Both the position numbers and the translations under genes were made by a program. Positions 9,424 to 19,351 of a stretch of 64,000 bases of DNA are shown here, in pieces. Positions within the stretch are counted from its first letter, which is position 1. Each line of letters begins with the position of its first letter. Source of the stretch: Planococcus halocryophilus (GTDB lineage: Bacteria; Bacillota; Bacilli; Bacillales_A; Planococcaceae); assembly GCF_001687585.2 (NCBI RefSeq), contig NZ_CP016537.2, forward strand, positions 2,328,001-2,392,000. Reading direction: 5' to 3'. The notes below the pieces were generated by a model, which searched no databases, was not told the DNA's origin, and was given only the letters and a program-made list of their open reading frames with translations.

Positions 9424-9458
9424 AAAAAAAGAACAGGCAGCCGAAGCTACCTGTTCTT
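9424..9458 (-). terminator. Terminator after dapL
   Basis: Minus-strand hairpin with 13-nt arms (9446-9458 and 9429-9441) and a TTCG loop, followed by seven T. The upstream arm overlaps the dapL stop codon. Confidence 0.85.
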
Positions 9459-10581
9459 ATAGTTCTAAAAAGAAGCCATGTAGAAAATCTGGCATGAATG
9501 TTAATACTTGTTCATTTGGATTTAACTTTGCGTGATGCAACCCATAAGAGGAAGCAACGCCTGCCCAAAACATCACACCAGGAAGTTGCTCAGTAAAATA
9601 GCCAAAGTCCTCGCCAGTCATTGCCGCTTCGCTGCGTATGACCTGAATGTCTGGTACTTGGCTCGCATAATCTAAGAATTTTTCAGCCATCACATGATCA
9701 TTATTGACTTCGAGATAACTCGACCCGTAATCAATGTTAACTCGACAAATGTACGCTTCTTCTACGGCACGACAAATTGCTTCAATTCGCTTTTTCATCT
9801 GGCTCATGGATTCACTGTTCAGTGTGCGAATGGTTCCTTCCAGACGCGCATGTTCAGCGATAATGTTTTGTACTGTTCCAGCACTAAGCTTGCCAATTGT
9901 TAGGACAGCTGAGTCCATGGGATTTACATTTCGGCTAACAATGGTCTGCAATTGCATAAGCAATGAAGCAGCAGCAACCGCCATGTCTTCTGTTAAGTGA
10001 GGAAAAGCGGCATGGCCCCCTTTGCCATGAAGGTCTATAAACAACTCAGAAGTATTCGCAAACAATAATCCTGGTCGTGTACCCACCGTGCCAACAGGCA
10101 GTTCTGGTGCAATATGCAATGCAGAAATCATATCCGGAAGAAAATCAGGCTTTTCATTTTTCAGCCATTCTCGAAAAGGCAATGCGCCTCCCGGACCTTC
10201 TTCAGCTGGCTGAAATAAAATAACCACATCGTCATTAATTGGTTTTTCAATTAGCTTTTGCAACAAACCAATGGCTATTGTCATGTGCACATCGTGACCG
10301 CAAGCATGCATAAACCCTGGATGAGTCGATTGAAACTCTAAGCCGGTTTCTTCTGTTATTGGCAAAGCATCTATGTCTGTTCTCCAGCCAATTAGCTTTG
10401 TTGGATTTTCACCCAATACTTTGACTGCGATTCCTGTACGCCATTTCACTATTTCTAACCGCTCTTGCGAGAACTGAGAAATAATGTCCATCAAATATGC
10501 TTGCGTTTTTACTTCTTGAAAACCAATTTCCGGAATTTGATGCAAAGCTCTTCTAATTTTCACTAATTCCATTGGATTCAC
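9457..10581 (-). CDS. dapL: N-acetyldiaminopimelate deacetylase
   Basis: 374 residues, M20 amidohydrolase family; orthologue of B. subtilis YkuR. The metal-site sequences HACGHDVHM (about 93-101) and PAEEGPGG (about 130-137) are present, as is the C-terminal MTGEDFGYF. It removes the acetyl group from N-acetyl-LL-diaminopimelate in the acetylase branch of lysine/DAP synthesis. It begins 3 nt after dapH with a GTG; the start gives the same N-terminal length as YkuR. An internal ATG three codons on, preceded by GGTGA, is an alternative. The symbol dapL is also used elsewhere for an unrelated aminotransferase. Confidence 0.9.
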   Translation of the reverse strand: MNPMELVKIRRALHQIPEIGFQEVKTQAYLMDIISQFSQERLEIVKWRTGIAVKVLGENPTKLIGWRTDIDALPITEETGLEFQSTHPGFMHACGHDVHMTIAIGLLQKLIEKPINDDVVILFQPAEEGPGGALPFREWLKNEKPDFLPDMISALHIAPELPVGTVGTRPGLLFANTSELFIDLHGKGGHAAFPHLTEDMAVAAASLLMQLQTIVSRNVNPMDSAVLTIGKLSAGTVQNIIAEHARLEGTIRTLNSESMSQMKKRIEAICRAVEEAYICRVNIDYGSSYLEVNNDHVMAEKFLDYASQVPDIQVIRSEAAMTGEDFGYFTEQLPGVMFWAGVASSYGLHHAKLNPNEQVLTFMPDFLHGFFLEL

Positions 10582-10584
10582 CGA

Positions 10585-11298
10585 TTATAGCTGTCTTAAT
10601 TCTTGTTTGATTTCTGTTTTTGAACGAGTTTTTGCATCCATCAATTTCAAGACACGTGCTGGCGTTCCACCTACTACTGAGTTTTCAGGTACATCTTCGA
10701 TGACAATAGCGCCAGCTGCAACAACTGCACCTTTACCAATGCGAACACCTTCAAGAACGACTGCATTAGCACCGATCATCACATCATCTTCAACAATAAC
10801 AGGGGTAGCTGATGCCGGCTCGATTACGCCTGCTAGTACTGCGCCTGCTCCAATGTGACAGTTTTTCCCGACAGTTGCACGGCCGCCCATAATAACGCCC
10901 ATATCGATCATCGTACCATCTCCGATAACTGAACCAATGTTGATCACAGCACCCATCATGATGATACAGTTATTGCCGATTTCAACATTTTCACGGATAA
11001 ATGCACCCGGTTCAATACGGCTGTTGATGTTTTTCATATCTAACATTGGAATCGCTGAATTTCTGCGATCGTTTTCCACAACAGAATCTTCGATGACAGA
11101 AGCATTTGCTTCTAATGCTGCTTGAATATCTGTCCATTCACCAAATACAGTTACTGAGTTGCCTTCTCCGAATACTTTTGAATCTTTACCATAATCTAAA
11201 TCAGCAACGCCTTGGCCTTTTATGTAAACTTTAACGGGAGTCGCTTTTTTTGCATTTTGTATGTACGAAATAATTTCATTTGCATCCATTTGTTTCAT
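10585..11298 (-). CDS. dapH: Tetrahydrodipicolinate N-acetyltransferase
   Basis: 237 residues; orthologue of YkuQ. The N-terminal cap ([12 protein letters not shown]) is followed by a left-handed beta-helix of hexapeptide repeats (for example [31 protein letters not shown]). It acetylates tetrahydrodipicolinate using acetyl-CoA, the first step of the acetylase branch to DAP. The ATG at 11298 has a GAAAGAGG ribosome site; a TTG one codon upstream is unlikely. No lysine riboswitch is visible in the 67 nt before it. DAP made here feeds lysine; if the cell wall is Lys-type, DAP is not itself the wall residue. Confidence 0.93.
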   Translation of the reverse strand: MKQMDANEIISYIQNAKKATPVKVYIKGQGVADLDYGKDSKVFGEGNSVTVFGEWTDIQAALEANASVIEDSVVENDRRNSAIPMLDMKNINSRIEPGAFIRENVEIGNNCIIMMGAVINIGSVIGDGTMIDMGVIMGGRATVGKNCHIGAGAVLAGVIEPASATPVIVEDDVMIGANAVVLEGVRIGKGAVVAAGAIVIEDVPENSVVGGTPARVLKLMDAKTRSKTEIKQELRQL

Positions 11299-11365
11299 CA
11301 ATAAAACCTCTTTCTGTTATGTGATGTTGTTATTATATCTGATTTAGTATAAAAATTCATCCACT

Positions 11366-12241
11366 TCACCTTAATAAAGTGGCATGTTTTTTGACTATAT
11401 CCACAAATGCTTCAACTTGTCGCAACTGGAAAGCTGATTCATAACCAATCAGCCATGTATCACGCGTCAATTCTAATTCTTCTTCGTCATTTGTTAATGG
11501 CATCATATGTACATCTTCGGTACCAGTCAGCGTAATTGAAGGCAATATGGCATAACCAATTCCATTTACAGCCATTTGTTTACAGGTCTCGATTTGATCT
11601 ACTGTTATTTGACGCTTCGGATTGGAAGCAAAATGTTTTTGCCACCATTGCTGAATTTCTTCATAATAAGTCGAATCACTTTTAAATTGAATAAATGGTC
11701 GCTCTGTTTGAAGAAGTTCTTCAAGTGAACGAATTTCTTTGTCCACTAAATACAAAGTATCTTTAAACAAATGCAATTTTGGTCCTTTCCAATCTGTATG
11801 ACCACGAACAATTCCAATATGTGCTTCGCCATCGTAAAGCGCACGAACAATTTCCGAACTCCAGCCTGTAATCAACTGGATTTTTGCTTCCGGATAAAGC
11901 GTGACAAAATCCTTCAAAACTTTCGGCAGCCAATTTTGCCCGATAATGGTAGCACAAGCAATTTTTAATGTGCCATGCACTTTTGATGTTAACGTATGGA
12001 GCACTTCAAAAACTTCTTCTTTTCGCTGGATTGTCTCATTGGCATACTGAATAACCAATTCTCCAGCAGGTGTTGGTGAAAGTCCTTTTTGAGATCGAAT
12101 GAACAATTGCTGACCCCAGTCTTTTTCGATGGTTTGAAGACGCTGTGACAAAGCTGGTTGCGACAAAAATAATCGTTCTGCCGCTTTTCTCATATTGCCT
12201 TCTTCTGCCAACACTTTAATGATTAATTCTTCATTTGACAT
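11366..12241 (-). CDS. ccpC: LysR-family regulator, CcpC-like
   Basis: 291 residues. The N-terminal winged helix (NMRKAAERLFLSQPALSQRLQTIE) and periplasmic-binding-like effector domain closely resemble B. subtilis CcpC, the citrate-responsive repressor of citB and citZ; shared stretches include TGWSSE and RPFIQFKSDSTY. Gene order supports this, since ccpC lies by ykuL and ykuQ in B. subtilis. Unlike there, it follows an MFS gene with an 11-nt overlap and appears to be the second gene of that operon. Ribosome site GAGGGGTGA inside the MFS gene. Whether it controls the TCA genes or the exporter is open. Confidence 0.75.
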   Translation of the reverse strand: MSNEELIIKVLAEEGNMRKAAERLFLSQPALSQRLQTIEKDWGQQLFIRSQKGLSPTPAGELVIQYANETIQRKEEVFEVLHTLTSKVHGTLKIACATIIGQNWLPKVLKDFVTLYPEAKIQLITGWSSEIVRALYDGEAHIGIVRGHTDWKGPKLHLFKDTLYLVDKEIRSLEELLQTERPFIQFKSDSTYYEEIQQWWQKHFASNPKRQITVDQIETCKQMAVNGIGYAILPSITLTGTEDVHMMPLTNDEEELELTRDTWLIGYESAFQLRQVEAFVDIVKKHATLLR

Positions 12242-13709
12242 TGCTCTTCACCCCTCTTTGGCCGCGAAGCCCTAAAATCAAAATAAGGCTAAGCATAGCG
12301 AAAAATGCGGTCACTAAATATACGATTTGAAGAGCCTCGGCTAATGCTTGCTGAAGAAAGTTTAATGCCTCGACAGGCAATTCGATACGCGTTTTTTTAC
12401 TCAACAAATCATTGATTGAGCTCAATGAATAACTTTGACCATTTTCAGCAAAATAACGCAATAATGAACTGTTCAAAATGCTACCGAGTAGCGCAACTCC
12501 AATCGTACTACCTAAGTTTCGCATAAACATATTTGAAGCTGTAGCCGCCCCTCGCTGTTTATAGGAAACGGCAGCTTGAATCGATACGATAAAAGCCGTG
12601 CTGGTTAACCCCATTCCAATGCCAATAGCAAAACTCGACATCGCTGCCCATAAAGGACCAAAACTAGGTTGCATCAAAACAAATAACAAAGATCCAATTA
12701 CAAGGAATACTCCACCAGCTAATGAGGTTTTAAAATACCCAATTTTCAGCAAAAGTCTTCCAGAGAAAAATGCGGCCAAAGGCCAACCGATAGACATAGC
12801 CGTTAATGTGAAGCCAGCAATTGCCGCCGGTTGCTCCATAACCCCAGTTACATAAGTAGGCAAATAACTCGATATCCCAATTAAAATAACTCCTGTCGCT
12901 AAAGAAACAAGATTCGCAAAAAGAATGGTTTTATTTCGCCAAATTTCAAAAGGCATTATCGGATCTACAGCTTCGCGCTCTACTAGTATGAATAAGATGA
13001 TAAGAAAACTGCTAACTACTAATAAAATAAACGACTGTATTGATAACCAATCAAATGATACGCCGCCTTCTACAAGTAAATACAATAAACTTGATAATGC
13101 GACCATTAAAAGTGCTGCCCCTTTAAAATCGATTACTGGCGTGTTGTTATTGACCGGTTCTTTCAAAAACAATAAAACACCTAGTAAAGATAAAATACCA
13201 AGAGGTAAATTTATCCAGAAGACATATTCCCAGCCGATAGTTACGACAAGCACACCACCGATAGCTGGACCTGTAACAGCTGAAATTCCCCACACACTTG
13301 ACAAATAACCTTGAATTTTCGCACGTTCTTCTCTTGTGTATATATCTCCGACAATCGTAGTGGCAATGGGCATAACCGCACCTGCTCCAAGGCCTTGAAC
13401 AAAGCGGAAAATAATCAGCTCATCCATCGATGTGGCCAACCCACATAACAAAGAACCGAGTAAAAATAAAAGCATTCCTACAGTAAAAATCCGTTTACGC
13501 CCAAAGATGTCTGATAGCTTGCCGTAGAGTAAGACGGTTACAGTACTCATTAATAAATATGCCGAGAACACCCAGCTATATTGTGAAAAACCGCCTAACT
13601 CAGCAGCAATACTCGGCATAGCCGTTGAGACAATTGTAGCTTCGACAGCACTGACAAACATCGTCAACATGACGGCAGCCAAAACTAACGGCCTTTTTGT
13701 TTTTTCCAT
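12231..13709 (-). CDS. MFS exporter, DHA2 (EmrB/QacA) family
   Basis: 492 residues with about 14 hydrophobic segments, the DHA2 layout. Motif A appears as GKLSDIFGRKR near residue 62 and the antiporter motif C as SAVTGPAIGGVL near residue 145. It is probably a proton-driven drug or metabolite exporter in the cytoplasmic membrane. It is co-transcribed with, and overlaps, the CcpC-like regulator. The substrate cannot be inferred. Confidence 0.88.
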   Translation of the reverse strand: MEKTKRPLVLAAVMLTMFVSAVEATIVSTAMPSIAAELGGFSQYSWVFSAYLLMSTVTVLLYGKLSDIFGRKRIFTVGMLLFLLGSLLCGLATSMDELIIFRFVQGLGAGAVMPIATTIVGDIYTREERAKIQGYLSSVWGISAVTGPAIGGVLVVTIGWEYVFWINLPLGILSLLGVLLFLKEPVNNNTPVIDFKGAALLMVALSSLLYLLVEGGVSFDWLSIQSFILLVVSSFLIILFILVEREAVDPIMPFEIWRNKTILFANLVSLATGVILIGISSYLPTYVTGVMEQPAAIAGFTLTAMSIGWPLAAFFSGRLLLKIGYFKTSLAGGVFLVIGSLLFVLMQPSFGPLWAAMSSFAIGIGMGLTSTAFIVSIQAAVSYKQRGAATASNMFMRNLGSTIGVALLGSILNSSLLRYFAENGQSYSLSSINDLLSKKTRIELPVEALNFLQQALAEALQIVYLVTAFFAMLSLILILGLRGQRGVKSNVK

Positions 13710-13858
13710 TAAACAAACCTCTTTTCAACTCGGTATAAGAAAAACAAAAGCGCCTTTATAGATTTTATGAGCAGAAGCCAAGTTGACTTATACTTCTAGA
13801 ATCTGGGCGCCAGAGTTTGAACATTTATAAGTAGTAAGATCTATCTTCTATTAAGCAT

Positions 13859-13884
13859 AAAAAAGGCCTCTAAGACGAGACCTT
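13859..13884 (-). terminator. Terminator after the CBS-domain gene
   Basis: Minus-strand hairpin with 8-nt arms (AAGGTCTC / GAGGCCTT, one wobble pair) followed by six T, 9 nt after the CBS-gene stop. It separates that gene from the MFS operon. Confidence 0.75.
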
Positions 13885-13892
13885 CTCTACAT

Positions 13893-14336
13893 TTATTTTT
13901 TCAATTGATAAAGTTGTTTTTTTAATTGCTTTAATACGACACGCCGCGTCAAGATTCCCATAAACATTTCTTCATCATCTACAATGCAAAGGAAGTTTTG
14001 GTTAATGACCATATCTAGCGCTTTTTGAAACCGTTCATTAATGTGGATCAAAGGAAGATCTTTTTCCATGATTTCTTCCACGCGGATATCAGAAAGCCGT
14101 TCGTATTCTATATGGTCTAAACCGAGAATTGCGTCAGTTATTCGTTGTGCATTAATCAGGCCGCGAAAGCGATATTTTGAATCTAGAACCGGTATAGCCG
14201 AGTAACCAGTCTTTGTCAAAACAAGTAATGCATGTTCTGCACTATTACCGACTTGAACATGTGCAACTTTCTCGGAAGAGATGATATAGTCTTCAATCGG
14301 TGTATCAAGAAAATCTTTGCTTGGTAATGAAATCAT
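13893..14336 (-). CDS. cbpB: CBS-domain protein, DarB/CbpB (YkuL) type
   Basis: 147 residues from the ATG at 14336, exactly the length of B. subtilis YkuL (DarB). Two CBS motifs fill the protein; VAHVQVGN and ALLVLTKTGYSAIPVLD are characteristic. Homologues bind cyclic di-AMP and, when free of it, stimulate the stringent-response synthetase Rel and pyruvate carboxylase. The ATG is preceded by AAAGGAG; an upstream in-frame start at 14375 lacks a ribosome site and would add 13 unconserved residues. Single gene with its own terminator. Confidence 0.85.
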   Translation of the reverse strand: MISLPSKDFLDTPIEDYIISSEKVAHVQVGNSAEHALLVLTKTGYSAIPVLDSKYRFRGLINAQRITDAILGLDHIEYERLSDIRVEEIMEKDLPLIHINERFQKALDMVINQNFLCIVDDEEMFMGILTRRVVLKQLKKQLYQLKK

Positions 14337-14437
14337 GTACTCTACTCCTTTTACAACGCCTGTACTAAATGCCACCGTTTAGGTTCATCATAACACATCA
14401 GCATGTTTGAAACTATTTAATTCCCCTTATAAATTAC

Positions 14438-15205
14438 TTAAAAAGGAAATTTATTTAACCATTGTCCACCGTCCAAAGTGACGATTTCACCATTCATATA
14501 CGAGGCTTTTTCAGACATGATAAATGCGGCAAGTTCCGCCACTTCTTCAGGCTTGCCTAGTCTCCCTAACGGAATCGATTCTAATGTCCGTTTCGCTGCT
14601 TTTTCAGATTCCCACAGCTTTTCAGCCCCACCTGTCCGTTCAATTGGCCCAGGAGCAATTCCGTTTACCCGAATCCCAAACTGTGTCCCCCATTCAACTG
14701 CAAGTGTTCGAGTCAAAGACATGACGCCTGCTTTAGCCGCTGCTGAGTGAGCAACTCCAGCACCAGCATTCCAAGCATATGTGGCAAGCATATTGATGAT
14801 ATTGCCTTTTGTGCCGTTTTCAATCCAATAATTTCCGACCGCATGAGAACAGAAAAATGTACCGTTCAAAACGATATCAATTACCGATTTCCAGCCATTC
14901 GGTGAAAGTTTTTCTGCATGAACGATAAAGTTCCCAGCTGCATTATTAACTAATCCATCCACTCTTCCGAATTTATCGTGAGCGAACTTGACCATTGCTT
15001 TCGCATGTTCAGGCTCTCGCACATCCATTTGAAATACTTCTACTGAACCACGTTCTCCTGAAATCGCTTTCACAGCTTCGTTCAATTTTTCCATATCCCG
15101 TCCAGTTATAACTACATTTGCTCCTTCCGAAGCAAATTTTTTAGCCATATGAAGTCCCATACCACTTGATCCACCCGTAACAATAATCGTTTGATCTGTA
15201 AACAT
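14438..15205 (-). CDS. fadH: 2,4-dienoyl-CoA reductase (SDR family)
   Basis: 255 residues; orthologue of YkuF/FadH. Rossmann motif TGGSSGMGLHMA at about 10-21 and NNAAGNF near residue 88 are present. The usual SDR YxxxK is read as HSAAAKAG (His where Tyr is normal), as in decarboxylating dienoyl-CoA reductases of the DECR type. It reduces polyunsaturated enoyl-CoA during beta-oxidation with NADPH. Divergent from ykyB across 209 bp. Ribosome site GGGGATG. Confidence 0.87.
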   Translation of the reverse strand: MFTDQTIIVTGGSSGMGLHMAKKFASEGANVVITGRDMEKLNEAVKAISGERGSVEVFQMDVREPEHAKAMVKFAHDKFGRVDGLVNNAAGNFIVHAEKLSPNGWKSVIDIVLNGTFFCSHAVGNYWIENGTKGNIINMLATYAWNAGAGVAHSAAAKAGVMSLTRTLAVEWGTQFGIRVNGIAPGPIERTGGAEKLWESEKAAKRTLESIPLGRLGKPEEVAELAAFIMSEKASYMNGEIVTLDGGQWLNKFPF

Positions 15206-15414
15206 ACAAACATCCCCTTTTGTTAGAATCTATAGTTAGACCAATGATTTTCATCTGCCAGTATTCAGGTCAGACGTTCTCACCTTAACTAATACAGTTC
15301 TACAAAGCTATGGATTTTCCCTTTTATTAGATATGCTCCTTCGGTATACAGTGTCTGGAAATTTTGATATGATGATAGCGAACTACCACTAATTTGGATG
15401 AAGGGAATGAGTCC

Positions 15415-15876
15415 ATGTCAACTGCTAAATCAGATTCAGATATCGCGCAAGCCATTTTCACAGTTAACCGGCACGCAAAAACCGCTCCTGATAATCAATA
15501 TTTATATGCTCTTAAAAAAGAAGCATTAAATTTGATGATTGAAAAACAGCGCGCGTTAAAAATCGGTTTACACTTCAGTAAAAACCCTCAGAAAAGCCAA
15601 CAACAATCTTCCGTCCTCGTTAAATGTGGCAGTTATTATTTTCACATGCTCCCGAAAAAAGAAGATTTCGCCTCTCTTGAACACTTAGGTCACCTGGATG
15701 ATAGTTACCGCAATCCGCCAAGTCGCATGAATTTAAAAGTGGCAAAAGAGATTTTACGAGCATTGACCGGATTGGAACCGCAAAAAAAAGAGTCGACAAC
15801 TTCCAATTTCTCTAAAGCTTATCAACCAAGACAAATTGATCGTTTTTATTCTCCAAAAAAATCTTATTTTGATTAA
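15415..15876 (+). CDS. ykyB: YkyB-family protein
   Basis: 153 residues, close to B. subtilis YkyB in length. Shared stretches include FTVNRHAKTAPD near residue 13, KIGLHFSKNPQKSQQQ near 50, and YYFHMLPKKEDF near 75. Function is unknown in the family; rich in basic residues and probably cytoplasmic. The ATG at 15415 has GAAGGGA about 8 nt upstream; a TTG at 15394 lies before that ribosome site and is rejected. Ends in a shared bidirectional terminator with ykwC. Confidence 0.85.
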   Translation: MSTAKSDSDIAQAIFTVNRHAKTAPDNQYLYALKKEALNLMIEKQRALKIGLHFSKNPQKSQQQSSVLVKCGSYYFHMLPKKEDFASLEHLGHLDDSYRNPPSRMNLKVAKEILRALTGLEPQKKESTTSNFSKAYQPRQIDRFYSPKKSYFD

Positions 15877-15880
15877 GTTC

Positions 15881-15920
15881 AAAAACAACCGAAAACCTTT
15901 AAAGGTTTTCGGTTGTTTTT
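15881..15920. terminator. Bidirectional terminator between ykyB and ykwC
   Basis: Perfect 40-nt palindrome with 20-nt arms beginning AAAAACAACC and ending TTTTT on both strands, lying between convergent stop codons. Confidence 0.93.
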
Positions 15921-16779
15921 ATGATTTGTAATGCTCGATTAAAGCTTGTGTTCCATTTTCTTCATTACCTTGTGCCGCAATATTTTCATACATACTGAGT
16001 GACATACGCAGTCCTGGTAAATCTAATCCCCAATTTTCTGCTTCCTGTGCTGCAATTTTCATATCTTTAATAAAGTGCTTTATGTAAAAACCTGGTCGGA
16101 AATCTTCGTTGATCATTTTTGGCGCTAAGTTTGATAGCGACCATGAACCTGCTGCACCTGAAGAAATTGATCGCAATACACGTTCAGGATCCAATCCTGC
16201 TTTTTCCGCATAAATAATCGACTCACAAACGCCAATCATATTGCTGGCAATATTAATTTGGTTACACATTTTGGTATGCTGACCTGAACCCGCTGGACCT
16301 TGGAATACAATATTTTCACCAAACAAATTAAGGATAGGCAAAATTTCTTTGTAAACTTCTTTTTCTCCACCAATCATAATAGACAATACACCATTCTTAG
16401 CACCGATATCTCCTCCAGACACAGGAGCATCTAATGCATGAAGCCCTTTTTCAGCTGCTGCTTCAAAAATTCGTTGAGCTAATTGTGGCTGTGAAGTTGT
16501 CATATCGACAAGAATCGTTCCTTTTTTTGCATTTTCTAATAATCCTTGTTCACCAAAATAAACTTGTTCTACATCGGAAGGATAACCAACCATTGTAAAA
16601 ATTACTTCACTAGTTTCAGCAACTTGCTGAGGTGACTCAACGAGAACTGCACCGGCTTCTACTAAATTTTTTGCTTTTTCAGCGGTACGTGTATAGATAG
16701 AAACTTCATGCTGATTATCAAGTAAATGCTTTACTAAGCTATTCCCCATAACACCAGTTCCGATAAATCCAAGCTTCAT
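15919..16779 (-). CDS. ykwC: Beta-hydroxyacid dehydrogenase, YkwC-like
   Basis: 286 residues in the 3-hydroxyisobutyrate dehydrogenase family. NAD(P)-binding motif GFIGTGVMG is at 4-12, substrate motif LDAPVSGGDIGA near 120-131, and catalytic Lys in GSGQHTKMCNQ near residue 170. It likely oxidises a small beta-hydroxyacid; the specific substrate of YkwC homologues is unsettled. Ribosome site GGAGGACATAC. Single-gene unit facing ykyB. Confidence 0.85.
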   Translation of the reverse strand: MKLGFIGTGVMGNSLVKHLLDNQHEVSIYTRTAEKAKNLVEAGAVLVESPQQVAETSEVIFTMVGYPSDVEQVYFGEQGLLENAKKGTILVDMTTSQPQLAQRIFEAAAEKGLHALDAPVSGGDIGAKNGVLSIMIGGEKEVYKEILPILNLFGENIVFQGPAGSGQHTKMCNQINIASNMIGVCESIIYAEKAGLDPERVLRSISSGAAGSWSLSNLAPKMINEDFRPGFYIKHFIKDMKIAAQEAENWGLDLPGLRMSLSMYENIAAQGNEENGTQALIEHYKS

Positions 16780-16890
16780 ATGTATGTCCTCCTTTTAGTT
16801 TCATATATAGTCTAGCAAAATTCTTCAACATATACACTTATAGTAGCGAAAAATGATTGATAGAAATCATCAAAATAGACATCAATAAAA

Positions 16891-16926
16891 AAACAAAAAA
16901 GAAGCCGACCCGTAAACGGACCGACC
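16891..16926 (-). terminator. Terminator of the second MoxR operon
   Basis: Minus-strand hairpin of nine pairs with three wobbles (GTCGGTCCG / CGGGTCGGC, TTTA loop), followed by a T-rich tail CTTCTTTTTTG. It lies 63 nt beyond the stop of the DUF4129-type gene. Confidence 0.7.
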
Positions 16927-16988
16927 ACAAAAGGGGGAAATGAGAATGTTGCTGTGTTCAAGTATACTATCCCCCTCTTGAAACGACT

Positions 16989-18200
16989 TTAAACATTTTC
17001 TTTTAAATAATCATTTTTTATTTTTTGGATGTCCATAATAAATTCTACAACCTGTAACTCAGGCAATTGTTTATCACCATATCGAACTCGGTCATACGTG
17101 TTGTAAAAAGAATCGGAGACGTCCCACTTCATCCGAGCTATCCATTCCCGGATTGTTTCGTAATTTTCTCTTCCGATATTTTGCTCTTTAGCTGTTTTTT
17201 CAAGTTCACGAAAAATTTCTCTAATTTGATGCAAATCCATTCGATTTTCTAAAGGTTTTGTGGCAGCCAAAACAACTGGCTTTGTTGATTGATGATTATA
17301 TCTCTTTATGCTATCACTATTTTCTTGTATCGGCTCTTGTAACTCTGGCTTTGTTTTTCTCAGCCACAAGATGAGTACAATTAAGCAACTCAAGATGACT
17401 AGTCCTAACAAAATTTCTACCGGATAATCTGTTGCCATCGCTTCATATATCGGCTGATCATTTTGCGTCATCTTCTCATCTGGACCCAACTTGTCTATGG
17501 TTTCTTGCATTTCTTCTTCTGTCGATAAGCCTGACAAAAACTCAGTAATTTGCTCCATCAATAGAGCAAGCGGCCAAAACAGGAGACGAATGGCTCCGCC
17601 AACACCCCATCCAAGTCCGAGGCGCACTTCATCAGCGATATAAAAAGTAACAATTGCTGCAACACTAGCCATACTAAAAAGAGCAATCAATGCACTAGCT
17701 AGTTGAGAAAATCGCGCACCGTCAGATTTAGAAAAACCGTATAGATACATCACATGAGAGACTGTATAAAATAGGATTGCCACGGGAACAATGGTGAAAA
17801 GCGACTGAGTTGACTGAGCTTCAGGATTTAACAAAAGAATAACCCAGCAAACGCTGAAAACCACAACAAATTTTATCAAGAAATGATGATCGTCACTAAA
17901 TCCATTATAGAATACTGCAAACCTTCCATGGAGCATGTAAATGGTGAGCATACCTAAAAGCAGCGCTAGCCATAACGGGATTCCCACAAACCACATCACT
18001 AGTATTGCCATTAAAGAGATCCCAATTCCTACTATTAAACGATAAGCATATGTTGAAAACAATAAATAAGCACTGATTGAAACGAAAAAAGCTATTGCTA
18101 TCCAACGCCATGCGATTGGTTGATCGATAAAGACAAGCACTAAGGAAATGATAAAGGCATCCAACATAAAATAACGAAACGATACAAAGCGGGATGTCAT
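16989..18200 (-). CDS. Multi-pass membrane protein with DUF4129-like tail
   Basis: 403 residues: about eight hydrophobic segments in the first 215 residues, one more at about 262-280, and a cytoplasmic C-terminal domain (LHQIREIFRELEKTAKEQNI through YDRVRYGDKQLP) resembling the DUF4129 tail. In B. subtilis the third member of this cluster (YebA) carries a transglutaminase-like domain between membrane part and tail. Here that catalytic domain is absent and the linker is short. The start overlaps the DUF58 stop (ATGA). Likely a membrane partner of the MoxR/DUF58 pair. Confidence 0.7.
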   Translation of the reverse strand: MTSRFVSFRYFMLDAFIISLVLVFIDQPIAWRWIAIAFFVSISAYLLFSTYAYRLIVGIGISLMAILVMWFVGIPLWLALLLGMLTIYMLHGRFAVFYNGFSDDHHFLIKFVVVFSVCWVILLLNPEAQSTQSLFTIVPVAILFYTVSHVMYLYGFSKSDGARFSQLASALIALFSMASVAAIVTFYIADEVRLGLGWGVGGAIRLLFWPLALLMEQITEFLSGLSTEEEMQETIDKLGPDEKMTQNDQPIYEAMATDYPVEILLGLVILSCLIVLILWLRKTKPELQEPIQENSDSIKRYNHQSTKPVVLAATKPLENRMDLHQIREIFRELEKTAKEQNIGRENYETIREWIARMKWDVSDSFYNTYDRVRYGDKQLPELQVVEFIMDIQKIKNDYLKENV

Positions 18201-19351
18201 GCCAAATCACGTTCCTTTCTACCTGGTAAAACAGTCAACTGAGTTTGCCTGCTCCATTTCTTAATAAAACGAAGAGCTTCTTCTGATTTATCGGTTAAAA
18301 GGTATGTGGTATAAGGTAATTCTGTATGGATATCCAAATGTCCTAACATGGTGCTAAAAGCCAGTGTTGCATTATTTTTAGAAATGACCGATAGCAACTC
18401 TAATGCTTGTTGACGCTGTTTTTGTCCTTGTCCTGTAGACAAGTATAAATACGGCATCTTGCCAGCTGAACGAATATTGATTGCTATCGCATAAGGCACA
18501 CCTGCATTAAAACAATTCTCGATATACGAAGCGAGCTCTTCGATTCGGTCTTCTAAATCGTGAATGGTGCCATAATACGCAGAGACATTCAATGCAAAAA
18601 GCATCGTTTCATTTGCAACTTGAGAAAATATTTTGGTTTGATAATTTTGCATTCTCACACTGGCTTTCCAGTGAATTTGATTGAATTGATCTGTAGAGAC
18701 ATAATCACGAGTACCAATGGGTTGAAAGGCGTCATCAAATAAAGAATGCTTCAAATTGAATTCGCCTGGTTTTTGTGGAGATGGGGTATAACCAAAAGGG
18801 TACTTCTGAAGTTTTGGAAACACGAGTTGCTCCTGCAAAAGTCTAGGCTGGTACTCCAGTGTCACACTTCCTTCGCCAAATGGCTGTGGTATGAGCACTT
18901 CCATTTTAGTAAGGCGGGATATTCCTCTTTTCTTTCCTGTGACCGGTACATTTAGTTCAATTGTTTCGTTATGACCAATTGTGAAAGGGAGTTCAAGCTC
19001 TACTAAATCTCCAGTACTTAGCCGTTGCTCCTCTATTGGCTCCACTGCATGATGAAACCAAATTTTTAATTGACCACCCCAGATAGGTAAGCCATCATTT
19101 TTAAAAACTAGCTGCCAAGATGACTCACCATCATAAAGCACACGTTTGCGCATGCGATTGTTTTGAAAAACTAATTTTGTACCGACTTGCTTCAAATAAA
19201 ACAATTGCAAGCCTACTACTGTACCAACAAAAACAATGACCGCTGCCGCAGTAAACTGTAAAAACACCATAGCTATAAAGAACAAGACAAGTAAAAAGCC
19301 AAATACCCATTTCATGTTTTTTAAGTCATCATCATGGCGCATCCAAACCAT
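18197..19351 (-). CDS. DUF58 domain membrane protein, YeaD-like
   Basis: 384 residues. Two hydrophobic helices (about 14-31 and 33-50) anchor the protein; a beta-rich region follows, then the DUF58 signature TRDYVSTDQFNQIHWKASVR near 215-235. The ATG directly follows the MoxR stop; an alternative ATG is three codons downstream. Family members pair with MoxR ATPases, but their biochemical role is not established. This protein differs in length and membrane anchoring from the soluble DUF58 protein at 1.9-2.8 kb. Confidence 0.85.
   Translation of the reverse strand: MVWMRHDDDLKNMKWVFGFLLVLFFIAMVFLQFTAAAVIVFVGTVVGLQLFYLKQVGTKLVFQNNRMRKRVLYDGESSWQLVFKNDGLPIWGGQLKIWFHHAVEPIEEQRLSTGDLVELELPFTIGHNETIELNVPVTGKKRGISRLTKMEVLIPQPFGEGSVTLEYQPRLLQEQLVFPKLQKYPFGYTPSPQKPGEFNLKHSLFDDAFQPIGTRDYVSTDQFNQIHWKASVRMQNYQTKIFSQVANETMLFALNVSAYYGTIHDLEDRIEELASYIENCFNAGVPYAIAINIRSAGKMPYLYLSTGQGQKQRQQALELLSVISKNNATLAFSTMLGHLDIHTELPYTTYLLTDKSEEALRFIKKWSRQTQLTVLPGRKERDLA

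Noticed and set aside
11299..11365. Lysine riboswitch or T-box before dapH
   Set aside because: The gap is 67 bp, far too short, with no terminator hairpin.
16816..16962. TTG-initiated minus-strand ORF after the second MoxR operon
   Set aside because: It reads through the terminator hairpin and has a Phe-rich tail expected from the T-run.
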